Below, piece after piece: positions 16,230-25,153 of a stretch of DNA of 46,661 nt. The notes below the pieces were generated by a model that did no database searches, was not told the origin of the DNA, and saw only the letters and a list, made by a program, of their open reading frames with translations. Position numbers and translations under genes: made by a program. The number at the start of each line of letters is the position of its first letter. Position 1 is the first letter of the stretch. The stretch is from Aestuariivirga litoralis (GTDB taxonomy: Bacteria > Pseudomonadota > Alphaproteobacteria > Rhizobiales > Aestuariivirgaceae). The DNA lies in contig NZ_QKVK01000015.1 of the NCBI RefSeq assembly GCF_003234965.1, positions 1-46,661 on the forward strand. Direction: 5' to 3'.

Positions 16230-18557
16230 ATGTTGCTCAGGCGCGTCGCAGCGGGCGGGCTGCTGGCCCTCTCCATCCTGACGATGGCGTGTCTCGCGTC
16301 ACGAGAGCATCGAACTGGGAACATGACTATCCTTGGGTCAAGATCGGCGCCGACCGGGTGCTGTGGCGCAGTGCGCGGCAATGTCGTCCGCCGGGGGGAC
16401 AACATCACCGTGGTGTGGAAACAGCCGGCAGCACCGCGCGGCCGGCCCGAGCCGGGGGTGCCGGCGCGGGCCGCCTCCTCTCCGCCGCGGCCCGCACCAG
16501 CCGTTGCCTTGCCCGGCGCCGTGGCGCCGCGACATGTGCGCCAACAGGGCGCGCCGCCCCGGCTGATCCCGGCCTCCGGGCCGCCACCGGCGCAGGTGCC
16601 GGCCGTGGCTGAGGCAGCCGGCATGGGCCCGCTCGATGGCCGCATGGTCCGCCAGGCCGTTGCCGGCACCCTTCTGGGCGCGGTGGCGAACCGCCTGCGG
16701 CCGTCCCGGCTCCTCGGCGAGGATGCCGCGTCCTCGCCCCTCGGCGCCACGCTCGATGGCGCCTGGGGCCTGGGCCAGCAGGCCGCCCTGCAGGCCATCG
16801 TCGAAGGCAGGGCGCCCGGCGGGCGGCAGCTGCAGGCTGCGGCGGTGCAGGCGGCCGCCGCGGTTGCCAACCAGCAGGTGGCAGCACTTGCCGGCAGCGC
16901 CACCCGGTTCGGCCAGGACCATGCCATTCCCTTCCTGCGCAACCTCGAGGTGGAGGCCGGATGGTCCCCCGGCCGGCGCGCCATGCTGCGCGCGCAGACG
17001 GTCGATGCCCTGTTCCAGTCGGCCGCCCTCGATCACACCCTCTTCCTCGAAGCGGCGGTGAACAGCGACATCGCCGAAACCACCCTCAATGCCGGGCTGG
17101 GCTACCGCTACCAGCGGCCGGGCAGCGACTGGATGTTCGGCGTCAATGCCTTCTATGACCGCGCCTGGCCCATCGGCCACCAGCGCATGAGCCTGGGGCT
17201 CGAGGCCTCGACCAGCACCTTCACGCTGTTTGCCAACCGCTACCTGGCGCTCAGCGGCTGGACCGGAAGCGACCCGGGCTTCGAGGCGCGGCCGCTGTCG
17301 GGCTGGGACGCCGGCATCGCCGGCGAGCTGCCATGGAACGAGAACCTGCGGGTCGCCCTGTCGGCCTTCCGCTGGGAGCGCCGGACGGAGCAGGACAGCA
17401 CGGGCCTGAAGCTGATGCTGGATTATGACCTCGGCGCCGGCATCATGCTCGGCGGCACCTTCGCCGCCGACGACACGGGCGCCGCCGCGGCCGCCCTTCG
17501 CCTCACCTACCAGTTCGGCGCCGCGGCCTTCGATGGCGGGGCTGCCGAGGACAGCGCCCGGCGCGACCGCCGCCTGGCCTTCGTCAACCGCGACAACCTC
17601 ATCCACACCGAGCGCCGCGCGGTGCCGCAGGACTATGCGGTTGCCTTCCTCGCCGGCAGCGTGACCGCGGTGAACCAGCAAAGCCTGGGCTTCGTGCTGG
17701 CGGGCGCGCCGCTCGGCGCGCGCTACAGCTATCTCGTCACCAGTTCCGGCGGCGGCGCCCCGCTCACGGGGTCGGGCCGCGTCTCCGCCGATCCGCAGCC
17801 GGTCACCGGCATCGACGTCTCGGGCCTGGCGGACGGCATCCTCACGCTCAGCCTCGGGGTCGTTTCGGGCGAGGGCGCCGCGGGGCCGCAGGTGACGGCT
17901 GAGATCACCAAGTCCACCACCGCACTCGGTGCCGACGCGACGAGCCCCGGACCCAACCCGACGAACCAGAGCCCCATTGCCTTCCGGATCCGCTTCACCG
18001 AGGCCGTGAGCGGTCTTGATGCCACGGCGCTCGCCGTGGGCAATGGCAGTTCCGCCAACCTGCGCAGCGACGACAACATCACCTGGACGCTCGACGTCAC
18101 GCCCGCAGGGCAGGGCGACGTCACGCTGCAGGTACCGGCCGGGGCCACCACCGCCGCGGCGAGCGGCAAGCCCAACGAGGCCTCGAACCTGGCGAGCGTC
18201 AGCTTCGACAGCGCCGCGCCATCTGGCTATTCCGTGTCCTTCCTGCCGCTGCCGGCCAGCGCGGCGGGCTTCGCGGTCAGCGGGGCGGAGCCCGGCGCCA
18301 GCTACGCCTTCACCATCACCAGCTCCGGCGGCGGGACGCCGGTTTCCGGCAGCGGCACCATCACCTCCGCCAGCCAGCAGGTCACCGGGCTCGACCTGAC
18401 GGGCCTTGGCGACGGCACGCTCACCCTCACCGTCACCCTCAGCGATGCGCTCGGCAATCCGGGCAGCCCCGCAACGGCCACCATGGCCAAGACGAATGAT
18501 GCGCCGGTCATTCTCTCCGTCACAGCGCCGGCGCCGGGAGACTATGATGATCTCTAG
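16230..18557 (+). CDS. Inverse autotransporter (type Ve, intimin/invasin-like) adhesin with Ig-like passenger
   Basis: A 775-residue outer-membrane adhesin. Residues 1-24 look like a Sec signal. Residues 65-130 are a Pro/Ala-rich linker, and about 210-430 match the inverse-autotransporter beta-barrel: FLRNLEVEAGW, then LNAGLGYRYQ, WMFGVNAFYDRAW and LFANRYLALSGW, as in invasin barrels. The passenger follows: an Ig-like repeat (468-565), a Big-type domain (566-664) and a second repeat (665-757) of the SGYSVSF...TSSGGGTPVSGSGT type. The last 17 residues (759-775, ending GDYDDL) look like only the first strand of a further Ig-like domain. No LysM domain is seen. The gene overlaps the next by 14 nt. 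The start has no clear Shine-Dalgarno but is the only one giving a signal peptide. Confidence 0.8.
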   Translation: MLLRRVAAGGLLALSILTMACLASREHRTGNMTILGSRSAPTGCCGAVRGNVVRRGDNITVVWKQPAAPRGRPEPGVPARAASSPPRPAPAVALPGAVAPRHVRQQGAPPRLIPASGPPPAQVPAVAEAAGMGPLDGRMVRQAVAGTLLGAVANRLRPSRLLGEDAASSPLGATLDGAWGLGQQAALQAIVEGRAPGGRQLQAAAVQAAAAVANQQVAALAGSATRFGQDHAIPFLRNLEVEAGWSPGRRAMLRAQTVDALFQSAALDHTLFLEAAVNSDIAETTLNAGLGYRYQRPGSDWMFGVNAFYDRAWPIGHQRMSLGLEASTSTFTLFANRYLALSGWTGSDPGFEARPLSGWDAGIAGELPWNENLRVALSAFRWERRTEQDSTGLKLMLDYDLGAGIMLGGTFAADDTGAAAAALRLTYQFGAAAFDGGAAEDSARRDRRLAFVNRDNLIHTERRAVPQDYAVAFLAGSVTAVNQQSLGFVLAGAPLGARYSYLVTSSGGGAPLTGSGRVSADPQPVTGIDVSGLADGILTLSLGVVSGEGAAGPQVTAEITKSTTALGADATSPGPNPTNQSPIAFRIRFTEAVSGLDATALAVGNGSSANLRSDDNITWTLDVTPAGQGDVTLQVPAGATTAAASGKPNEASNLASVSFDSAAPSGYSVSFLPLPASAAGFAVSGAEPGASYAFTITSSGGGTPVSGSGTITSASQQVTGLDLTGLGDGTLTLTVTLSDALGNPGSPATATMAKTNDAPVILSVTAPAPGDYDDL

Positions 18558-19563
18558 ACTGGCCCGCCTGCGCCGCGTCCCTGGCCTGCTTGCCATGCTC
18601 TACGTGATGAGCACCGCCGCATCGGCGGCGACGCTGGATTTCACGCTCACCACCAGCAAGCCGGTGATCGTCACCGGCACGCCGCGGCTCGCCATCGACG
18701 TGGGCGGCGTCACCCGCCATGCCGATTACACGGCGGGCTCCGGCACCACGGCACTCACCTTCAGCTATGCGGTCGGGGCAGGGGATTTCGATGCCAACGG
18801 CATCAGCCTGGTGCCGCCGCTCGATCTCAATGGCGGCAGCCTGACGGATGCGTCGGGCAATGCCGTCGGCAGCCTCGCCTTCACGGCACCCGACACGTCC
18901 GGCATCCGCATCCAGACCTATACGGCCGCCTTCGACACCGCGACGGTCACCAGCGCCAACGCCGCTGCGCTGTCCTTCCGCATCGCCAAGGCGCCGCCGG
19001 GCGGCAGCTACAGCTACAGCATCACCTCGAGTGGCGGGGCGGGCACCGTCACCGGATCCGGCACGATCAGCGCCAGCCCGCAGGTGGTGAGCGGTGTCGA
19101 CGTCACCAGCCTTGCCGTCGGCACGCTCACGCTGTCGGTCACCGTGTCCACTGCGGCGGGCGGCACCGGTGCAGCACGCCAGGCCACCGCGGCCTTCGAC
19201 AATGTGGCGCCGTCGGGATATTCCGCCGCCTTCCTCACCAGCCCCGTCACGTCGCTGAACAGTTCCGCCGCCGGCTTCGAGCTGACAGGCGGCGAGATCG
19301 GCGCCAGCTACAGCTACGCGATCGGCAGCTCCGGCGGCGGCGTGCCGGTGACCGGCAGCGGCACGGTGAGTGCCGACCCGCAGCAGATCACCGGGCTCGA
19401 CCTCTCAGGCCTGGGCGATGGCACGCTCACTCTCTCGGTGACACTCACCGACACTGTGGGCAATGCCGGCGCCGCGGCCACCGCAACCGCCCTCAAGGAT
19501 ACGGCATCTCCCACCATCGTCTCCGTCACGCCGCCAGCGGCCGGCACCTATGATGATCTCTGA
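18544..19563 (+). CDS. Secreted Ig-like repeat protein, second gene of the split adhesin operon
   Basis: A 339-residue protein starting ATGATG inside the end of the adhesin gene. GGGAG lies 6 nt before the second ATG (18547), so that may be the true start. Residues 1-28 form a Sec signal peptide (basic RLARLRR, hydrophobic GLLAMLYVM, cleavage after ASA). The mature protein begins ATLDFTLTTSKPVIVTGTPR, which is an Ig-like domain lacking its usual opening strand (to about 124). Two full repeats follow (about 125-222 and 223-320), then a 17-residue tail ending AAGTYDDL like that of gene 1. No membrane anchor or barrel is seen. Function is unknown; export beyond the periplasm is unexplained. I infer it pairs with the upstream and downstream proteins. 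Confidence 0.8.
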   Translation: MMISRLARLRRVPGLLAMLYVMSTAASAATLDFTLTTSKPVIVTGTPRLAIDVGGVTRHADYTAGSGTTALTFSYAVGAGDFDANGISLVPPLDLNGGSLTDASGNAVGSLAFTAPDTSGIRIQTYTAAFDTATVTSANAAALSFRIAKAPPGGSYSYSITSSGGAGTVTGSGTISASPQVVSGVDVTSLAVGTLTLSVTVSTAAGGTGAARQATAAFDNVAPSGYSAAFLTSPVTSLNSSAAGFELTGGEIGASYSYAIGSSGGGVPVTGSGTVSADPQQITGLDLSGLGDGTLTLSVTLTDTVGNAGAAATATALKDTASPTIVSVTPPAAGTYDDL

Positions 19564-21022
19564 GCATCGCCCGGTGTGGCGTGTCGCGCTGCGCCGCCAG
19601 TGCGCATGGCTTGCCGCCATGCTCGCCCTTCCCGCCGGCCCGGCCGCCGCCGCGACGCTGGCCTTCACCGTGACGGCGAGCGAGTCCGTGGTCGTCACCG
19701 GCACGCCGCGCATCGCCATCGACGTGGGGGGCGTCACCCGCCATGCCACCTATGCGGCGGGTTCGGGCGGTACGGCGCTCACCTTCAGCTACGCGGTGCA
19801 GGCGGGCGATTTCGATGGCAATGGCATCACCCTCGTGTCGCCGATCGATCTCGCGGGCGGCAGCATCGCCGACCAGGTGGGAAACCCCGCCAACCCGCTT
19901 ACCTTCACCCTGCCGGACACGTCGGCCCTCAAGGTCCAGACCTATACGGCCGCTTTCACCACCGGTACGATCACGGCGGCCAATGCCAGCGCGGTGGGTT
20001 TCACCATCGCCAAGGCGCCCACCGGTGCCAGCTTCACCTACGCCATCACCTCGAGTGGCGGCGCGGGCAGTGTCAGCGGCTCAGGCACCATCTCGGGTGC
20101 TGCGCACGCCGTCACGGGGCTCGATGTCTCCGCATTGCCGGCCGGCACGCTCACGCTCTCCGTCACCGTGTCCACCGCTGCTGGCGGCACCGGCGCGGCG
20201 CGCACCGCCACCGCGGCAACGAGTTTCACCGGCGTGCTCGACGCCCTTCCGGCATCTGCCGCCGCCTTTGCTTTGCGGCGGCTGTCGGGCGGCTATTCCG
20301 GCCCGCTGCTTCGCGTGCGCCGCGCCTCCGACAACACCGAGCAGACCATCCCCGCCACCATCGCCGGCAGCCTCGACACCGCCACGCTCGGCACCTTCTG
20401 CAGCGGCACCTCGTGCTTCGTGTCGACCCTCTACGACCAGAGTGGCAACAGCCGCGATGCCGTGCAGGCCACCACCACGGCGCAGCCGCGCCTCTTCGCC
20501 GGCGGTGCAACGGAAACGGAAGGCGGCAAGCCCGCGCTGCGCTTCACCGCCGCCGGTCTCTCGCTCGTCGCACCCGCCATCACCGGCCAGACCATTCAGG
20601 CCACCATCAACGCCGTCGCCCGGTCGACGGACACCTCGATCAGTCGCCATATCCTCGGCGACCGGACGGCGGGCGGCGGCCGCCTCATCCGCGCCGTGGC
20701 GGGCGGCGCCAGTTTCACCGTGGCCAATGTCAATGCCGGCGCCCTGACGGTTACAGGCGTGACGACGCAGCAACGCATCGTCACCATGCTCTCCGGCCCG
20801 GGGTCCACGATCTCGGGCGTGCTGGACGGCGTAGTCACGGCATCGGGGCCCTCCGGCTTCGTGGGGTCCGGCGCTCCCTTTGCCATCGGCGGGCAGAACA
20901 GCGCGGGCGACTGGATCGGCACCATCTCCGAGGCGGTGTTCTTCAATTCAAGCCTGTCCAGTGCCAACCGCCTCGTGCTCGAGCGCAACCAGGGCGCCCA
21001 TTACGGCATCAGCGTACCTTAG
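19550..21022 (+). CDS. Secreted Ig-like protein with C-terminal GH54/LamG-like domain, third gene of the split adhesin operon
   Basis: A 490-residue protein starting ATGATG inside the end of gene 2 with the same 14-nt overlap as the previous junction. There is no obvious Shine-Dalgarno, so coupling is likely. Residues 1-35 are a signal peptide (RVALRRQCAW, then AAMLALPAG, ending PAAAA). The mature start ATLAFTVTASESV is again an Ig-like domain without its first strand (to about 130), and one repeat follows (131-225). Residues 226-490 resemble the beta-sandwich of GH54 arabinofuranosidase B and LamG-like lectins: FALRRLSGGYSGPLLRVRR, CSGTSCFVSTLYDQSGN and a C-terminal AVFFNSSLS segment. Two cysteines (284, 289) could form a disulfide. 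Unlike genes 1 and 2 it has no YDDL tail, so it would be the terminal subunit. Catalysis is unproven; carbohydrate binding is plausible. Confidence 0.8.
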   Translation: MMISEHRPVWRVALRRQCAWLAAMLALPAGPAAAATLAFTVTASESVVVTGTPRIAIDVGGVTRHATYAAGSGGTALTFSYAVQAGDFDGNGITLVSPIDLAGGSIADQVGNPANPLTFTLPDTSALKVQTYTAAFTTGTITAANASAVGFTIAKAPTGASFTYAITSSGGAGSVSGSGTISGAAHAVTGLDVSALPAGTLTLSVTVSTAAGGTGAARTATAATSFTGVLDALPASAAAFALRRLSGGYSGPLLRVRRASDNTEQTIPATIAGSLDTATLGTFCSGTSCFVSTLYDQSGNSRDAVQATTTAQPRLFAGGATETEGGKPALRFTAAGLSLVAPAITGQTIQATINAVARSTDTSISRHILGDRTAGGGRLIRAVAGGASFTVANVNAGALTVTGVTTQQRIVTMLSGPGSTISGVLDGVVTASGPSGFVGSGAPFAIGGQNSAGDWIGTISEAVFFNSSLSSANRLVLERNQGAHYGISVP

Positions 21023-21052
21023 AAGTCATCTGCTCACGGACTGTCCATGTTT

Positions 21053-21129
21053 TCATCTTCGCCGGGTTAGACCCGGCGATCTTTTCCGGGACCCGAAGAG
21101 GATGCCCGGGTCAAGCCTGGGCAGGATGA
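21053..21129. repeat. Dispersed palindromic element, copy A (about 77 bp)
   Basis: Imperfect inverted repeats of about 29 bp, both running TCATC...CCCGG, flank a short centre. The left arm contains the palindrome CGCCGGGT-tag-ACCCGGCG. A related full copy lies at 33111-33188 and a half copy at 31327-31353. It sits between the convergent adhesin and groEL genes. Confidence 0.75.
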
Positions 21130-21164
21130 CGGGAGTGAAAAGGGCCAAGAGGCTCGCACCAACG

Positions 21165-21191
21165 AAAAACCCCGGGATTTCTCCCGGGGTT
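21165..21191 (-). terminator. Intrinsic terminator of groESL
   Basis: On the minus strand a 10-bp perfect stem AACCCCGGGA/TCCCGGGGTT with a GAAA loop is followed by TTT, about 30 nt after the groEL stop. Confidence 0.9.
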
Positions 21192-21222
21192 CTGTGTTTC
21201 AGCCTGTGGCTGAGCGTCGGAC

Positions 21223-22881
<1,659 letters not shown>

Positions 22882-22920
22882 TTAACTGATTGATTACTGG
22901 GCGGAAAAGGGCTTCGTGGC

Positions 22921-23208
22921 TTAGCCGACGATGCCCATGATGTCGGATTCCTTCATGATCAGGTACTCGGTACCGTCGATCTTGACTTCCGTGCCCGACC
23001 ACTTGCCGAAGAGGACGCGGTCGCCCTTCTTCACGTCGAGGGCAACGATCTTGCCGGACTCGTCACGCGCACCCGGACCCACGGCGATGATCTCGCCCTG
23101 CATCGGCTTCTCCTGCGCGGTCTCCGGAATGATGATGCCGCCCTTGGTCTTGGTGTCTTCGTCGACGCGCTTGACAACCACGCGGTCGTGCAGAGGACGG
23201 AATTTCAT
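22921..23208 (-). CDS. groES: Co-chaperonin GroES (10 kDa)
   Basis: This 95-residue protein is a textbook Gro[22 protein letters not shown] at the start, the mobile loop [20 protein letters not shown] that contacts GroEL, and the [13 protein letters not shown] end. A GAGGAG lies about 10 nt before the ATG. It is first in the operon with groEL. The mRNA leader carries the CIRCE inverted repeat, a GC-rich hairpin around 23255-23274 and an upstream heat-shock-type promoter. It caps the GroEL ring during folding. Confidence 0.99.
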   Translation of the reverse strand: MKFRPLHDRVVVKRVDEDTKTKGGIIIPETAQEKPMQGEIIAVGPGARDESGKIVALDVKKGDRVLFGKWSGTEVKIDGTEYLIMKESDIMGIVG

Positions 23209-23281
23209 GTCGGCTAACTCCTCGTCATATTTACATTATTTGAGGTTTTGAACCGCCCTCTCCCTCGGGAGGGCAGCCCTG

Positions 23282-23308
23282 TTAGCACTCAAGAGTCTCG
23301 AGTGCTAA
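23282..23308. promoter_or_regulatory. CIRCE operator (HrcA binding site)
   Basis: TTAGCACTC-N9-GAGTGCTAA matches the CIRCE consensus perfectly. It lies 74 nt upstream of groES and just downstream of the promoter, where HrcA binding blocks transcription until heat stress. Confidence 0.97.
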
Positions 23309-23323
23309 CAGCTGGCAGAGGAG

Positions 23324-23350
23324 ATATGGCGGGGAGAGGGTTCCGTCAAG
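23324..23350 (-). promoter_or_regulatory. groESL promoter, heat-shock-like
   Basis: On the minus strand CTTGAC and CCATAT are spaced 15 nt, resembling the alphaproteobacterial RpoH consensus while also being readable by vegetative sigma. It ends 15 nt before CIRCE, so transcription would start at or beside the operator. Confidence 0.7.
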
Positions 23351-23399
23351 AGGTCCGCCCGGCCCAAGGTTAAATTTCGCACTCAGGGGCGAAATCGTG

Positions 23400-24791
23400 T
23401 CAGGCGACCGGCCGCAGCCGCTCGCCGGGGTCCTCGTCGACGAGGCCGTCGATGATCCGCAGCGCCCGCGAGAGTTCCTCGCGCGAGGCCGCGCCCGAGA
23501 AGCACACCCGCACGGCCCGGTCGTCCGACCGCCGGTCGATGGCGAAGGCGGTGCCCGGGGTCACCTTCACCCCCCGGTCCTGGGTGGCGCGGGCGAATTC
23601 GCCCGGTTCCCACTGGTCGGGCAGCCTCAGCCACAGGAAGGGCGAACCCGGCGCACACAGCAGGGTGCGGCTGCGGAAGGCCTCCAGCGCCAGGGCGCGC
23701 CTCGCGGCATTCTCGGCGATGATGGCGGTGAGGATGCGCGAGGCCGTGTCGGACTCGATCCAGTGCCGCACCACTTCCGCCGCCAGCCCCACCGAGCGGC
23801 CGCCGGTCACCGTCTGCTGGCGCACCAGTGAATCCTCCCGCCCCTCGGGGCCCACCATGAAACCGACCCGCAGGCCGGGGGCCAGCGTCTTGGACACGCT
23901 GGTGAGGTGATAGGTCCGCTCCGGTGCCAGGCTGAACAGGCTCGGCGGCTGCAGGCGCGGATCGAGCAGGCGGAACAGGTCGTCCTCGATGATGGTCATG
24001 CTGCTGCGCCGGGCGATGTCGACGATGGCCTGCCGCCGCCCCAGGTCGAGGCTGGCCGAGGTCGGGCTCTGCAGCGTGGGCACGATGTAGAGAAGCCGGG
24101 CCTCGCCATTGCGCGCGGCCCGGTCGAGGGCCTCCGGCACCAGCCCGCCGTCATCCATCTCGATGGGCACGAGCGTCACACCGAGGTGCCGGGCGATGCC
24201 CTTGATGGTGGGGTAGTTCAGGCTCTCGACGAACATCCGGTCGCCCGGCTGGGTGATGGAGGAAAGCACCGCGATGATCGCCGCCTGGGCGCCGGCCGTC
24301 ACCACCACGCGGCCCTGGTCGACCGTGATGCCGCTGCGCGCCAGCCATGAGGCGCCCATCCGGCGATGCAGGGGGTAGCCCTCGGGTGGGGGATATTGCA
24401 GCAGGTCCAGCCGCCCGGCGGATTGCGTCACCTGCTCGAGCGTGCGGTCGAGTGCTGCGGCCTCGGTCACCGGCGGCGCGGTGGCAAGCGACAGGTCGAT
24501 CAGCCCGCCGGATTCGCGCCGCAGCGGCGTGAAGGGGGCGGCGGCGGGGGAAGGCGCCTTCAGATAGCTGCCACGGCCCACCTCGCCCGACAGCAGCCCC
24601 ATCTTCTCTGCCTCGGCATAGGCCCTGGTCACCGTACCGGTGGTGACGCCCAGCCGATAGGCAAGCTCGCGTTGCGGCGGCAGCCGGTCACCCGGCCTGA
24701 GGCGGCCATTGTGGGCATCCTCGCGGATTGCCTCGGCGATTTCGATGTAAAGCGGACGCGCGCGGCGAAGCTGGGGCAACCAAATTGTCAT
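23400..24791 (-). CDS. MocR-type transcriptional regulator (GntR winged helix fused to aminotransferase domain)
   Basis: This 463-residue protein joins a GntR winged helix-turn-helix (about 10-78, with LRPGDRLPPQRELAYRLGV) to a fold-type I aminotransferase domain. The PLP-binding lysine is Lys301 in TSVSKTLAPGLRVG, and a PTLQSPTSASL segment near 240 contributes to the PLP site. In characterised MocR proteins (PdxR, GabR, TauR) the aminotransferase domain senses PLP adducts and the proteins bind direct or inverted repeats next to a divergent target. Here the divergent neighbour is a small DUF1127 gene and the gap contains repeated ATACA motifs. A true aminotransferase role is less likely because of the DNA-binding domain. 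Confidence 0.92.
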   Translation of the reverse strand: MTIWLPQLRRARPLYIEIAEAIREDAHNGRLRPGDRLPPQRELAYRLGVTTGTVTRAYAEAEKMGLLSGEVGRGSYLKAPSPAAAPFTPLRRESGGLIDLSLATAPPVTEAAALDRTLEQVTQSAGRLDLLQYPPPEGYPLHRRMGASWLARSGITVDQGRVVVTAGAQAAIIAVLSSITQPGDRMFVESLNYPTIKGIARHLGVTLVPIEMDDGGLVPEALDRAARNGEARLLYIVPTLQSPTSASLDLGRRQAIVDIARRSSMTIIEDDLFRLLDPRLQPPSLFSLAPERTYHLTSVSKTLAPGLRVGFMVGPEGREDSLVRQQTVTGGRSVGLAAEVVRHWIESDTASRILTAIIAENAARRALALEAFRSRTLLCAPGSPFLWLRLPDQWEPGEFARATQDRGVKVTPGTAFAIDRRSDDRAVRVCFSGAASREELSRALRIIDGLVDEDPGERLRPVA

Positions 24792-24818
24792 CAGGACAAT
24801 GTTTCACTTGTGCAGGAT

Positions 24819-24887
24819 TGTATCGATACAGTATCGTAGAAATACGGCAATATCAAGCGTTGAATTTCGATACAATAGATACAATCG
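24819..24887. promoter_or_regulatory. Candidate MocR operators in the divergent promoter region
   Basis: A perfect 12-bp palindrome TGTATCGATACA lies at 24819-24830, followed by a GTATCG half-site. A second cluster, CGATACAATAGATACAATCG (24868-24887), has two GATACA copies 10 bp (one helical turn) apart in direct orientation. Repeated half-sites on one face of the helix suit MocR dimers. The region is AT-rich compared with its surroundings. Confidence 0.65.
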
Positions 24888-24895
24888 GTGATCCC

Positions 24896-25153
24896 ATGCG
24901 CGACTTCATCCTGACCCAGTCTATCGCCCGCGACAGTGCCTTCGTCTTCCCGAAGCTGCGCCGCATGCTGCGCAGCTGGTTCGTGAAGCGCGACCTCGCA
25001 AGGCTGGAGCGCTTCGATGATTACATGCTGTCCGACATCGGCCTCACCCGCGGCGACCTCCGCCACCTGCGCAGGCTTCCGCTGGACGTCGACCTGACGC
25101 ATGAGATGGACCGCCTGCGCGAAACCCGCGCCCGGGGCACCCGGCGCGCCTGA
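24896..25153 (+). CDS. DUF1127 domain small protein (YjiS-like)
   Basis: This 85-residue basic protein has the DUF1127 core near its centre: RSWFVKRDLARLERFDDYML followed by SDIGLTRGDLRH. These small proteins are common in alphaproteobacteria; some bind RNA or affect carbon and phosphate responses, but the function here is unknown. I start at ATG 24896 because the preceding in-frame sequence is the operator region. It is divergent from the MocR gene and probably its target. Its TGA abuts the xylulokinase stop of the opposite strand with no gap. Confidence 0.85.
   Translation: MRDFILTQSIARDSAFVFPKLRRMLRSWFVKRDLARLERFDDYMLSDIGLTRGDLRHLRRLPLDVDLTHEMDRLRETRARGTRRA

Noticed and set aside
18530..18640. 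Sequencing frameshift joining adhesin genes 1 and 2 (and likewise 2 and 3)
   Set aside because: A single indel would not explain a full signal peptide with basic, hydrophobic and cleavage regions at each junction, nor the identical 14-bp overlaps.
16230..21022. CRISPR array or tandem DNA repeat in the adhesin region
   Set aside because: The repetition is at protein-domain level (about 95 residues per unit) with diverged DNA; no short regular repeats with spacers occur.
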